Positions 1 to 11,628 of a DNA stretch of 64,000 bases are shown here, one piece after another. The DNA comes from Chamaelirium japonicum (Eukaryota > Streptophyta > Magnoliopsida > Liliales > Melanthiaceae), in NCBI GenBank assembly GCA_947650365.1, contig OX393550.1:97292519-97356518 (forward strand), given 5' to 3'. Within the stretch, counting starts at the first letter, position 1. Each line of letters begins with the position of its first letter. The notes under the pieces were generated by a model that ran no database searches, had not been told where the DNA came from, and saw only the letters and a program-made list of their open reading frames with translations. The translations under genes were made by a program, and so were the position numbers.

Positions 1-4
1 TAAT

Positions 5-2799
5 TTGGATGGACAGATTATTTCCTTCTCGCCGTTGGAGTTTTCTTTAATTTCTGGACTCCGGTATTATCTTGAGCCTCCTCCTCCGATACTAGAGATA
101 GGGTCAGACAACTTGAGAAGTAGATATTTTCCACGCGGGGCTACTCAGGCCTCCTTAATGGCTTCAATCATAGCAACTACAGTTCAAGATGATGCAATAA
201 AACTTTCTTTGGTACTTATTTTGGAAAGTATCATTCTTGGCAGCAACAAGAATGTGATCGTACCGGAAAGATATTTGAGATTGGTGGATGATTTGGACAG
301 TTTCAATAGTTACCCTTGTGGTAACCTCTGTTATAGCCATATCATAGCTGGGCTTGAAGGTGCAGTAAATGTTACAAAATGACCACCAAAGTATAATATT
401 TTTGGATGCATGTATATTTTACAGGTATTATTCTATACATAAATAATTCATAATATCTATTGTTTGATATTTATATTAATTTTTCTTTAATTATTTGCTA
501 CAGGCATGGGCATTCGAACGGATTCCCCAACTGGAGAGTGTATGTGCCATGATGCTTGAGCATCCAAGGTGACCGAGACTACTCAATTGGTATGACATAA
601 GAGCATCGTCACACCAAAGAATAAATAATATTGTGAATTCCAATAAAGTAAGTATACGAGTTTTTAATTGCTTAGATTAAAGTAGGTATTCGAACATATA
701 ATTATTAATTTTTTTGTCTGAATGTATTAATAGGCTCAGATTTTGAAAAAGCTGACTCTCACAGAAGAGGAGAAGACAATTGATATGTTGCAAGACCTAT
801 TTGATGCTGAGGCTTCTCCCTTCCAAGGAAATAAGGGCAATCAGCTTTTGTTGACTGCACCGGATCATAACGACAGATCCGATGAAGTGAAGTTTGAGGA
901 AAGAGTCTCCTCACTTGAGAAGAAATTTGAAAAAAAATTCAGCTCACTTGAGGAGAAGTTTGAGGAAAGATTCTCCTCACTTGAGGAGAAATATGCAAAG
1001 ATAATCTCCTCAATGGAGGAGAAATATAAAAAGAAGATCTCCTCAATTGAGGAGAAATATGAAAGAAAGATCTTCTCAATTGAGGAGAGACATGCGAGAG
1101 AGCTCTCTTTATTTCGAGAACAATACTGCATCAGTTTAGAGAGTCAGGTAAACCAATAACGATTCCTATGTATTCTAAAATTATTTGTTTTTTGTATACG
1201 TATGAATTAACTATATGTTTATCTTTAACGGTATGTGCAGACGGAGAAGGAGAAGGGGAAGGAGAAGTAGAAGGAGAATGAGGAGGAGAAGGAGAAGGAG
1301 AAGAAGAAGGAGAAGGAGAAGGAGAAGGAGGAGGAGAAGGTAGAGGAGGAGGAGAAGGAGAAGGAGAAGGAGAAAGAGAAGGAGAAGGAAAAGGAGAAGG
1401 AGAAGGAGAAGGAGGAGGAGGAAGACGAGGTGGTGGTGGAGAGGGATATATTGAAAGGTTTAACATCACAACGGTTGAAGAAACTGGGTCCGAAAATAAG
1501 CTCTCCATATACCACATACAAAAAAAAGAAAAATCTCCGTAAAGAAATACAAGAAGAGGAGGTCGTTGACGTGGAAAAATGGATAAAAAGACTATCGTCT
1601 GAAGAGAGAGAGACAATGATAGCTTTTCTTGATAACAACAGAAATATTTTATAAGTATAGTCACTATATAATCTATTTTTGAATGATAACATATTTTGCC
1701 TCTTAGTAATTAATTGGATCATTGTCAATATAAGCTTGAAGTTGTAATTGATGGGTTCCTTATAACCCCTCACTTAATTAACAAAATATATGAGTGATTA
1801 TCATGGGTGATGAGCGAGGTGAGTTTATATCAATTATTTTTTTTGATATCTCTCGATATGTCATATTCAATCGTTTAAAACTTTATATTGTTGCAGCACA
1901 TTGATGTATATATGTACTTACTTGACGAGCGCATGTTAAGGAATAAGACCAGTACAACATTCATCATTTCTTTGGCTAGAACATATTCTTGGGTATATCT
2001 CTCATTCTTAATAGTATTTGTATAAAAAATTTTCTCATAATTCAATAAATATTTATTATTCATTTTTTAATTGCAGATATTATGTCAAACATGCTACAAG
2101 GATTGGAAGGACTTTGTACAAAGTTACGATGGAAGTAACCTAGAAGAAGGTCACCTGATGCATGCCTTCATTGCATCATATAGGTGACCCAAAGAATTCG
2201 GGAGTCCTCTCAAAAATGATAAAGGGGATATCATTCCGTTATGGAAGTGTTCATACGTAATAATCCCTATCAATGAAGATAACCAACATTGGTATCTTGG
2301 GATTCTCCATATGCAGGATAGGAAATTAGCTTTGATAGATTCTCTTTATAGTGACCCTGTTTCTAAGTATAGAAAAAAGGTAGAAGCATTTTTAGAAATT
2401 CTACCAATGTTTTTATATTTTTTGGGAGATAAAAATGCATTGCAGGGTAAAAAATGGATAAGCAAGAATGGTAAAGATCATCCTAGGTAATACAATGGGT
2501 AAGTTTTTATTACGAATTACTGATAATAAAATATTAGTCCTTTTATACAACTAACAATTTTATATGTTATATAGGTATGATTGTGGTGTATTTTTGATGT
2601 CTTTTGCCAATTATTATAGCAGCAACAAAAATATCGATTTCAGTCAGGTATAATATTCAGTTGTTTGCAATGTAATATTCAGTCAGGTATAATATTCAAT
2701 AATTACACTTGCAATCTAATTGTTTAAATTTGTAGCTTAATATGACCTCATTTCGAAGGCGAATTGCATATCAAATATTGCATCAATATGTAGATTGAA
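5..2799 (+). CDS. ULP1-like C48 peptidase with DUF1985, carried by a Mutator-like transposon (multi-exon, 5' end outside window)
   Basis: The gene is read in exons. About 5-421 encodes a DUF1985-like region (SLISGLRY at its start, then a GNLCY...AGLEGAVNV stretch). About 506-590 continues it (AWAFERIPQLESVCA) after a TTTACAG acceptor. About 735-1148 is a strongly charged coiled coil of SSLEEKFEER-type repeats. A GA-rich low-complexity part follows, then 1,430-1,654. The C48 peptidase lies from about 2,075 to 2,799. Its catalytic residues are visible: His in NEDNQHWYLGI, Asp in LALIDSLY and Cys in YDCGVFLMSF. ULP1-family proteases remove SUMO-like tags. In plants such DUF1985/ULP1 genes are commonly carried by Mutator-like elements and need not serve the host. 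At least two in-frame stops are seen in the simplest splicing model, so the copy is probably decayed. Exon ends are my inference. Convergent transposase genes lie downstream on the minus strand. Confidence 0.72.
893..1100 (+). repeat. Coding tandem repeats of about 33-36 bp (coiled-coil array)
   Basis: About six imperfect repeats each encode a segment like SSLEEKFEER. They form a Lys/Glu-rich helix inside the ULP1-like gene. The repeat is in frame and reads through as protein, so it is part of the coding sequence and not an independent satellite. Confidence 0.75.
1241..1432 (+). repeat. GA-rich (GGAGAA)n low-complexity tract
   Basis: A purine-only hexamer-like array follows a TGTGCAG splice-acceptor-like sequence. 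It may encode a Glu/Lys/Gly-rich linker of the ULP1-like protein. The long minus-strand Ser/Phe or Ser/Pro frames opposite it are artefacts of this composition. Confidence 0.8.
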
Positions 2800-3169
2800 G
2801 GGCTATGACTGAAGGACTCAATTTGGCTATGATGATTGGGATGACTCGATGATTTGGAACGTGCATCAAAGAACTTGTAATTTGTTGGAATTTGTAAATT
2901 ATAATATGTTGTACTTTGTTGTAATTTGTAATGGAAGGGCTATGTTGTACTTTGTTGTAATTTGTAATGGAAGGGCTATGACTGAAGGACTCAATTTCTA
3001 ATTTGTTTGCAATCTATTCAGTTGTTTGCAATCTATTCAGTTGTTTGTAATTTGGATCAAAGAGTATTTGTAATTTATAATTTGCATCAGAGTTATTTGT
3101 AATTTGGAATAAAATGTAATTTGAATCAAAGAGTAATTTGCATCACAGTGAAACCTACCAGAGACTGCC
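2800..3169 (+). other. Spacer after the ULP1-like gene; short repeats only
   Basis: This AT-rich stretch contains scattered direct repeats of about 20-50 bp (TTGTACTTTGTTGTAATTTG twice, ATTCAGTTGTTTGCAATC-like copies). I see no gene in it. It is probably the 3' flank of the ULP1-like gene inside the transposon. Confidence 0.5.
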
Positions 3170-3880
3170 CATATGTAACCTGTGAAAATATAGACGAAAT
3201 TTGGACGAAATAACAAATTTCGTCTATGCTTCGTCGAAGAAAAATCACACAGTCAGGCCTACCCGAGACTGTCTTTGGGCTGTGAGACGAAATCAGGACG
3301 AAATAACAAATTTCATCTATGTTTCGTCGAAGAAAAATCACACAGTCACCTTCCCGTGACCAGCTTTGGGCTGTTTTTGTCTAGTTTTCGTCTAGTTTTC
3401 ATCGCCAAAAATTCACAGTCATTTCTGCCCGAGACTGTCTTTGGGCTGAGAGACGAAAATCAGATGAAATCCGACGAAATAACATGTTTCGTCTAGTTTT
3501 CATCGCCAAAAAATCACAGTCATTTCTGGCCGAGACTGGCTATAGACTGTGTGACAAAAATCGGACGAAATAACAAATTTCGTCTAGTTTTCATCGCCGA
3601 AAAATCACAATCAGTTCTGGCCGAGACTGGCTATGGGCTGTGTGACGAAAATCGGACGAAATAACAAATTTCGTCTAGTTTTCGTTGCCGAAAAATCACA
3701 GTCAGTTCTGCCCGAGACTTGCAGTGAGCTGTGAGACGAAAGTTGGACGAAATTGGATGAAATAGAAAATTTCGTCTATGTTTCGTTGCCGAGAAATCAC
3801 ACAGTCTTGCCCGAGACTGGCATTGAGCTGTGAGACGAAAGTTGGACGAAAATTGGACGAAATCATAAATTACTTCACAA
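3170..3880. repeat. Tandem array, about seven units of about 100 bp, inside the Mutator-like element
   Basis: Each unit contains ACAGTC..GCCCGAGACTG, a GGGCTGTGAGACGAAA-like part, and ACGAAATAACAAATTTCGTC, which is itself a short palindrome. Units differ by roughly 10-20%. The array lies between the ULP1-like gene and the convergent genes. Apparent ORFs here repeat the same peptides and are not treated as genes. Confidence 0.8.
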
Positions 3881-3889
3881 ATTTCTTCT

Positions 3890-4815
3890 AGTTTTCTTTC
3901 TCTATAATTTTTTTTTCTCAATAATTTTTTTTCTCTCTATAATTTTTTTTCTCTATTATTTTTTTCTCTCTAAAATTTCTCTCTATTATTTTTTTTCTCT
4001 CACTATAATTTTTCTCTCTCTATAATTTTTTTGTCTCTATAATATATTCTCTCTCTATAATATTTTCCTCTCTATAATTTTTTTGTCTCTATAATATTTT
4101 TTCTCTTTCTATTATTTTTCTCTCTCTATAATATTTCTCTCTCTATTATTTTTTTTCTCTCACTATAATTTTTCTCTCCATAATATTTTTCTCTCTATAA
4201 TTTTTGTCTCTAAAATTTTTTTATCTCTATAATATTTTTCTCTCTATAATATTTTTCTCTCTATAATTTTTTTGTCTCTATAATATTTTTTCTCTCTCTA
4301 TTATTATTCTCTCTCTATAATATTTTTCTCTCTATTATTTTTTTCTCTCACTATAATTTCTCTCTATAATATTTTTGTCTCTATAATTTTTGTCTCTATA
4401 ATATTTTTCTCTCTATAATTTTTTTGTCTCTATAATATTTTTTCTCTCCCTATTATTTTTTTCTCTCTATAATATTTTTCTCTCTCTTATTTTTTTTCTC
4501 TCATTATAAATTTTCTCTCTATAATTTTTATCTCTATAATTTTTTTATCTCTATAATTTTTTCTCTTGATCTTTTTTTTTCTCTATAATTTTTTTCAATC
4601 TATAATATTTTTCTCTCTCTATAATTTTTTTTCTCTCTCTATAAATTTTTGCTCTCTTTATAATTTTTTCTCTCTATAATTTTTTTCTCTCTCTATAAAT
4701 TTTTCTCTCTATAATTTTTTCTCTCAAGCTTCATATTATTTCTCTCTGTAATTTTATTCTCTCTATAATTTTTTCTCTCTCTGAGTATTTTTTTCTCTCT
4801 AAGATCAGTTTGCAA
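3890..4815. repeat. CT/AT-rich low-complexity block (CTCTCTATAATTTTTTTGT-type units)
   Basis: More than 900 bp is made of variable 15-25 bp units alternating CTCTCT with TATAATTTTTT. No gene is visible. The stretch separates the rightward ULP1-like gene from the leftward genes. Confidence 0.85.
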
Positions 4816-5296
4816 TTTTTTCAATATTCTTCTAAGATCAGTTTACATATTTTTCCTGCGCCATGAACTCTAAATAGAGGATGTGAAGAAATACCGAAGC
4901 ATTGATCTCTATGGCTAGCCAAAGTGGTTTCCAACTGATACCCTTCCCTTATAACCCGTTTCGAATCACTTGCCACATGGATCCGAGACATGCATTCAAA
5001 CAAAAACTTAAGATACGTCATTACATTACAAAACTTAAGATATGTCATTTACAAACTTAAGATATGTCATTACATTACAAAATCCGAGACATGCACCATA
5101 TTCAAATAGAAACTGAATAACTTCTTAAATGAAAAATCTTAAGAAATGTTATTACATTATAAACTTAAGATATGTCATTACATTACAACATTCGAGACAT
5201 GCAATACTCCAGAAATATCATTACAATAGAGTTCCCCCTCACATGTCATTACTATCACCTTCATTCATATTACAATGAATATAAATATAAAGACCA
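4816..5296. repeat. Short dispersed direct repeats (ACTTAAGATATGTCATTACA)
   Basis: About four copies of ACTTAAGATATGTCATTACA or close variants lie between roughly 5,000 and 5,190, mixed with CATTCGAGACATGCA-like pieces. No gene is recognised. The stretch probably holds the 3' region of the small leftward gene that follows. Confidence 0.55.
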
Positions 5297-5312
5297 TCAT
5301 AGCCAAAAGTGC

Positions 5313-5603
5313 TCATAACATACAAAACCCACACTCCCGAGTGGTAAACTTAGGAGCGGGAGGGACAAAAGAGACGCAATCCGAAGGTGCATGACGCATG
5401 CTATCCAAAGGGATATAATGATGTTTATCAGGATGGAGATGCTCGCTTTGGAACTTGGATAAGTGACCTTCAGCCTCCTCCAAGGAACGGAATGAACGAT
5501 ACAAAGATCCTCCATAGCTATTAACTTATCGTTGACACTCCTCCCACGTGTAGTAAATCTCAGGCCTTCTACCCACAAATACCACATAGTATTTATTTGC
5601 CAT
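5313..5603 (-). pseudogene. Viroplasmin / RNase H1 N-terminal-like small protein inside the transposon
   Basis: From the ATG at 5,603 the frame begins MANKYYVVFVGRRP and continues YYTWEEC, then GGSLYRSFRSLEEAE. This is the pattern of the short RNA/DNA-hybrid-binding domain found at the N terminus of eukaryotic RNase H1 and in caulimovirus viroplasmin. After about 55 residues comes a Ser/Pro/His-rich tail ending CGFCML. The frame is about 96 codons with one in-frame stop, so this copy is probably not functional. It lies between the ULP1-like and transposase genes, on the transposase strand. The family call is by pattern. What the domain does for the transposon is unknown. Confidence 0.6.
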
Positions 5604-5809
5604 AAGTACGATACCTGTATAATTATGTCATTCAATAAGTTTTATAGATATTCAATAAAAATGCAGAAATTAAAAACAAGAATATATATCATAATATGTA
5701 TATAACAACAAGTAAAGTCTGGAGTTTTAATTGATATTACTCCAAAATCATAGTAATTTCAAGAATTCAGTCAGACATGTTATAATGACTGGAAGAAGTA
5801 TGTGTAAAG

Positions 5810-8800
5810 TCATAAAGAGAACAAGTAAAAAAACATGATACCTTTACTCTGCAATAATAGGAAAGTTACATGATTTTTTATTATGTCTAGAACGTTTACA
5901 TCTAGCACATTTGACAGTCCGACGCTCCTCACCCTATGAGAGAATTCTTTTTTTCTTTGGCCTTCCCATTGTTTTTTTCCAATGGATGGGATTAGTTTAT
6001 TAGCTGATTTAATACTTTCTGGGGTCTTCCACTCACTTTTATCAGCAACTGGATAGATAGATTCTGCATAGGTTGCCCTGTAGTTATCTGCTGTATAGTA
6101 GTGTGTACAAAATAGATAAGGATCCATCTTATACTGTGCAATTCCGGCTAATGCATGTGAATATGGCATGGCCATTATATCAAATTTACGGTATGTGCAT
6201 TTTCGATTGCTTAAAACTACATGATCACAATATTGTATAGATCTGACCATATACTCATCGAGATTAATAGGATGACACGCTGTGCCACGAGCTCTATCCA
6301 TATCTCCGGCTAGCTGATTTTTTGCCCATTTTGTTAGTTTTGTTATCAAAATTGTTGCCGTATTTCTTCGTTTGAACCATAAAGCCTAGAGCTTTAACCG
6401 ATATTGCTCCAAAATTATAGTGATGGGTAATTCTCTGATATCTTTTAGGACACTATTGTAAGTTTCAGAACTGTTTGTGGTTATAATATTATACCTTCTG
6501 CGTGTGAAATACGATGTAGTCCATTTTGCTGGCTCAATTTCTCGTAACTAGTCATGTGCATCTTCATTCATATGTTTTATAGTTTCCATCACTTGATGAA
6601 ACTTTGATTCTCTTGTTGCCTTTGCAGCTGTATAAAAGTAAGAGTATAATCTTTGTTGTTTGAATTTGGCATACATGTTTTGCGAAATATAGAACGCACA
6701 ATAACCATGTACAGCATCCGGAAAGACAATAGGAACTTAAGCCAATAAAGCCTTGTGTCGGTCGGATATAATAACCAAATCATTAACTTGACCCAAGTTG
6801 TCCCGCAGTTGTGTTAAGAACCAATTCCAACTTTTATTGTTCTCCGATTCACTAATCCCAATAGCCACGGGAAATATATGATTATCTCCATCCAAAGTGG
6901 TTACAATAAATAAAGTACTTTTGTACTTGCCTTTTAAATGAGATCCGTCAACGGCTATTACCGGTCTTAGATTTTGTCTTTGAAAACTACGTAAACATGG
7001 ACCAAGAGCCATAAACACAGCCTTAAATCTGTCTCCTTCTCTTAAAATATTAGTGATGGTTCCAGGATTATTTTGTGCAACTTCATGACAATATACTAGA
7101 AAAATTACATACGAGTCCTCGTATGAGTCTCTTAAAAGAGTAATTACCATCTTCCTTGCCAGCCATGCTTTTCGATAAGTGATCTGCACACCAAATTCTT
7201 ATTGCTCATCATATATAATTGCTTTGGGAGAGTACAATACATGTGCTTCTATTTGAGCTTTCACAAAATCACATATCAACTTGCTTGTAGCTTGTCAATG
7301 ATCAATTCCACGCTGTGGCCAAGGAACAAAAAATCGATATATTTCATGAAATATCGTGAAATATATCGGAAAAATTAAAGCCCGATACGAAATACCACGT
7401 GCAATCTCGAGTAGAACCAAAAATGTCAAAATATCGAGCGATTTCGCAAAATATCACGATATTTCCACGAAATATTTTTATTTCCATAAAATATCGCGAG
7501 ATTTTGTCGAAATTTCACAAAAATTTCAAAAAATTTTATGAAATTTATCCGAAATTCCATGACTGACTGGTTATAAAAGGGGACTGGGGGGCCTGGTTCT
7601 CAGCAGCTTATCCGAAAAATGTCGTTTTACTTAATTTTTATTTTCTCTATTTACTTTAAGTTACTATATATAAATAAGCAAATACCCCCCATTTGATTTC
7701 AATAAAAATATCAAAAAAATCAAAAAACAAAGGAATCAAAAAGTAAACTTTTAATTTTAGTAAGAGAAAACAGTTTTTATGGATTTTTATAAAATTTACA
7801 TGGTGAGAAAAGTGATTAAATCAACTTCTTTTTATCTCAAAAAATTCCACAAGATGTAGAAGTATGAGTACATCTAGAAAACCATGGTCCGTCTTAGGAA
7901 ATTTTGAATGTATAAAAACTTTTCTATATAAAAACTCTTTTTTTTAGACTTAGTAAAAAAACAGTGTTTCACATTTCAGCATAATTTTTACACAATTTCA
8001 AATTTGCATAAATTTCTTGTTTTAAGTCCGCTTTCAAAATCGTTTGAAACATTATTTTAACAATCAACTAATCTTTATTTCAAAAATATTTTTATCCAAA
8101 AAAAAGATTAAAAAAACATTTGAAAAATATATATCAAAACCGAACTAAATAAGATTGCACACGACTCACAGACTCAATACATTGAATACATATTATGTGA
8201 AGCTCTACACCCCTAGATAGGGTACACATATTATTTGAGTGTTCCAAAGTATGTATCTATACTTGTTTTATGACTATCCGGAGTTTCACTAAAATATTCC
8301 TTCAAAAAATCAATATTTCCACCATTTCTACAAAATTGCAATATTTTCACACTGTCGAAATATTTCCACAAAATATTTCCATATCTAGAAGGTCGAAATT
8401 TCCACCGAAATGGAGATTTCGAACCTTGGCTGCGGCAATGAGCAGTTGTGTAGGCCTAGGAAAGTAATTTTGAAAACATCACACCCTTTTTGTCTACTTG
8501 CAAATAATCTCCAACTGTAATTTTCTCTTTTACATTTTAATGCATATCTTGTTCTGCTGGACTTTATCATCTTGTACTCAGTGTTTGTAAATAAAGCATT
8601 CTTCTGTATAATCTTGATCAATGTGTCTTTGTCTATAAACATCTGATTAGGATAAAGTTGTTGATAATCATCTTTTACTTCAACAGCAATAGGGAATTCG
8701 TTAAGTACGTATTTGTCTTCATAAACCATAACCGAATTAGGTATTGAAGACTTACGTTCATCGTTTTCCATCCAACTACTGCTGGCAAAACACTCTTTCT

Positions 8801-9797
8801 GACTATGTCTCAATGATACTTCTTTCTTCCTTCTTTGTTTTTCAGTCATACTTTTTTCTTGCTTACAGATAATATCCTTATCCTTCAGCTGACTATTCTA
8901 TTGAGTGTGCTTTGGAGAAACTACCATATCCGCAGGAGTGTCAATGAATAATTCCTCCAATACATCACAACCAGTAGGCTTCTGGTTAAAATCTATAGAT
9001 AATTTTGCATCTCTTCTTGACCCATTATGATCGTCATCAATATTCACCTTACTGGGCATATATTATTTAAAAACATATAAGTACATGAACTAATTAATCA
9101 TCAAAATTACAACATAAGATATTTGGAAAAATTATTCATACATTCTGTCATTCATAACAATGTCAAATAATAGAGGGTTGTCTTCAGGTTTCTCCACACT
9201 CTTGTACTCAATACGTTGACTGACATCTAGTGTGCATGGTACAAAACTGAAATTCTCGTCATAATTAATATCAGTATTTTTATCCGTATGCAAATCTCCA
9301 ACACCGAATGATGACGATATCGAACAATGAAGCTCCGATGATGTCGAGATATTTTTTAAGTCAACGGGAGGGGTAACTACACAAGGTGTTTTACGAGACA
9401 TCTGTATCGTTTCTTTCAACTTTCTCTTACTACCGAGTGGTTCGATTTCAATCGACCTGTCAATAGATTCCGAATTTTTCAACACTTTGCTTATCAGTAA
9501 TGGGACATTGCTATTATTGGCTCGGATGTTATGGGCAATAAATACTGCAACATCATTATCATCCACAATTTCGGCAGGAGGACATGCAAGTGTACTTGGA
9601 TATAAAACCTTCATTATGATTTCATACTCTTTGAGACTATCATTTGTAATCTTATAAATTTCCTGAAGAAGACAGTCAAAATCCGATTTTATAGATAAAA
9701 TGATAATTTTAGTTCTTCCACCCCTGTACTTGTATTTTTCTTTCAAATATAACAATTCTCCATAATAACAACAAAGTATCGGTAATGTTGAATCCAT
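5810..9797 (-). pseudogene. Mutator-like transposase (MULE), decayed, with an inserted element
   Basis: Read on the minus strand, 9,797-9,132 encodes an N-terminal part (IKSDFDCLLQEIY) that resembles the PB1-like start of MULE proteins. 8,849-8,430 encodes the Mutator DNA-binding-type domain (YALKCKRENYSWRLFASRQ, then DVFKITFLGLHNCSLPQ). 7,318-6,737 encodes the DDE core, with Asp in AVDGSHLKGKY and in VIISDRHKALL. Near 6,450 RYNIITTNSSE carries the likely acidic Glu. 6,349-5,810 contains the SWIM-type zinc-finger region (RKFDIMAMPYSHALAGI). There the His remains but Cys positions expected from the family are replaced. Several stops and frame changes lie between these blocks, and a 1.1-kb insertion splits the gene at LPQ. 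It once catalysed cut-and-paste movement of this element and is unlikely to be active now. Confidence 0.85.
7319..8429. mobile_element. 1.1-kb non-autonomous TIR element inserted in the transposase gene
   Basis: The ends are CCAAGGAACAAAAAATC and, read inward from the other end, CCAAGGTTCGAAATCTCC. The 6-bp flanks are CTGTGG and CTGCGG, which look like a slightly diverged target-site duplication. Removing it joins CSLPQ to RGIDH-QATSKLICDFV, which is the expected continuity of a MULE protein, so the boundaries are well supported. The interior is AT-rich with many AAATATTTC/GAAATATCG motifs and no gene. Superfamily is uncertain. Confidence 0.75.
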
Positions 9798-11030
9798 ATT
9801 TCAAATCCATGTTAGCATAGAATCACAATATCAAAACTCAGCAATATAAAATTTGATATCAAAGATTAATCATATGTAACCAATACAAAATATACTCATC
9901 ACGACTAATAATTATTATTTAATTTTTACTTTTAAACTTTTAGATCATGTGATGGTAATATTCACCTAACAATTTTATCAATTTCACCACTTTTTCATCC
10001 TAAAATGTAATGTTACTATTTTAAGCATAGAAGCATAATATCAAAACTCAACAATACCAAATTTGATATCAAAAATTAATCATACATATCCAATACATAC
10101 TAGACTCATCACGACCAATACATACTAGACTCATCACGACCAATATAATATAAATTCAGCTAATTTTGTCGGTTTCTTCCCTTTTTCGTCCTAACCATAA
10201 TGATGAATAGCCAATTTTATCAATTTTGTTCATTTTTCGTCCATTTTTCGTCCTAAAATATGATGTTAATATTTAACTACTTTTTATTGATTTCGTTCCT
10301 TTTTCTCGATTGGTTGTTGTTGTTAATGAAATCATAAAGTAATCAAATACAATGAAGAAGTTAATCAAACATATATAAAAAAAATTGCAAAGCATGGAGG
10401 TGAAGTATAGGAGTCGTTGAAAGGGGGTGAAGTGTAGGACTCATCACGACCAATATAATATAAATTCAGCTAATGTTGTCGATTTCATCCCTTTTTCGTC
10501 TTAACCATAATATGAATAGCCAATTTTATCAATTTCGTTCATTTTTCGTCCATTTTTCGTCCTAAAATGTGCTGTTAATATTCAACTACTTTTTGTTGAT
10601 TCCATTCCTTTTTCTCGATTGGTTGTTGTTGTTAATGAAATCAAAAGTAATCAAATGGTACAATAAAGCAGTTAATCAAACATATATGAAAAAAATCGCA
10701 AAGCATGGAGGTGAAGTATAGGAGTCGTTGAAAGGGGGTAAAGTGTAGGAGCCGTCGAAAGGGGTGAAGTGAAGGAAGACTCACGGGCTTTGATGATCAC
10801 CGTTGAAATGGGTGGCCGGTTGTCCCACAGTTGCCATCGAAAGAGGTGGAGAAAGCTGCCATCCAAATGAGGGAAGTGAAGGGAGACTCAATGGAAGGTA
10901 GGGTTTTAGTAGTAAAGTAAAAGGGTAGTTTGGTCCCAAAGAGTTTCAGTAGTCATTTTGGTAAAGCCAAAAGCAACCTGGCCCATTCTCAACAATAGTT
11001 GAGAGTTGGTGGCCATTTCGGTAAAAACCT
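9798..11030. mobile_element. Right terminal region of the Mutator-like element, with its inverted repeat
   Basis: This is the 5' flank of the leftward transposase gene. It contains a tandem duplication of about 310 bp (near 10,129-10,438 and 10,439-10,748; CTCATCACGACCAATATAAT starts both). The last 110 bp or so is a terminal inverted repeat. Read inward from 11,030 it begins AGGTTTTTACCGAAATGGCC, and the same motif, diverged, opens both ends of the elements at 11,629-14,147 and 33,073-35,192. The matching left end of this transposon lies outside the window. Confidence 0.65.
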
Positions 11031-11628
11031 CCGGTCCGTACAACCATCCGTCAACCAGTACGTCATGTCACGTCACGTCACGTGCCCATCCCTCTTGCTT
11101 TGGATCCCCGTTACGGAAGTCGGATGTGGTCCGGTCAAAACTGCTATAAGAACGAGAAATGATCCATTAAGTGCCGTGGGGAAAATTTTCAGCACCTCCG
11201 GCGTACTATAACAGTGGGCCCACTGCTATTAAGATTCATGGGGGTAGCGAGTTCAGATCTCCTCCAGTAGGTCGACCAGGACGGTAGGCCCTGGCGTGCA
11301 TCACAACGGCATGCAGTCGGCTGGAGTATGATTCATTTTAGGACCGCTTGCCATCGTGCACGTGCAGCTGTGATGCACGTGGACCCACGGACCGACCGAT
11401 TGGAGAAGATCTGAATTCCAGGGTAGCGCTACTTAGCACATGGGGGTAGTGGCCCCCAACATTCAGAGCGTGCTGATAGACTCTAGGGATAGTGGACTCC
11501 ACAGTTGTATTGATTCTTAAATCTCGACCGACTTGAAAAAATCCCTCGGTTCATGAGAAAGAAAGAAAAAAAGAAATAATGTGCTTACGGTGGCGAGTCT
11601 AATGCCAAATTTAACGATATGATTGGCG

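Noticed and set aside
865-1773. Long minus-strand frames opposite the coiled-coil and GA-rich parts of the ULP1-like gene
   Set aside because: They are Ser/Phe, Ser/Pro or Phe/Ser-rich products of purine repeats on the other strand, with no domain.
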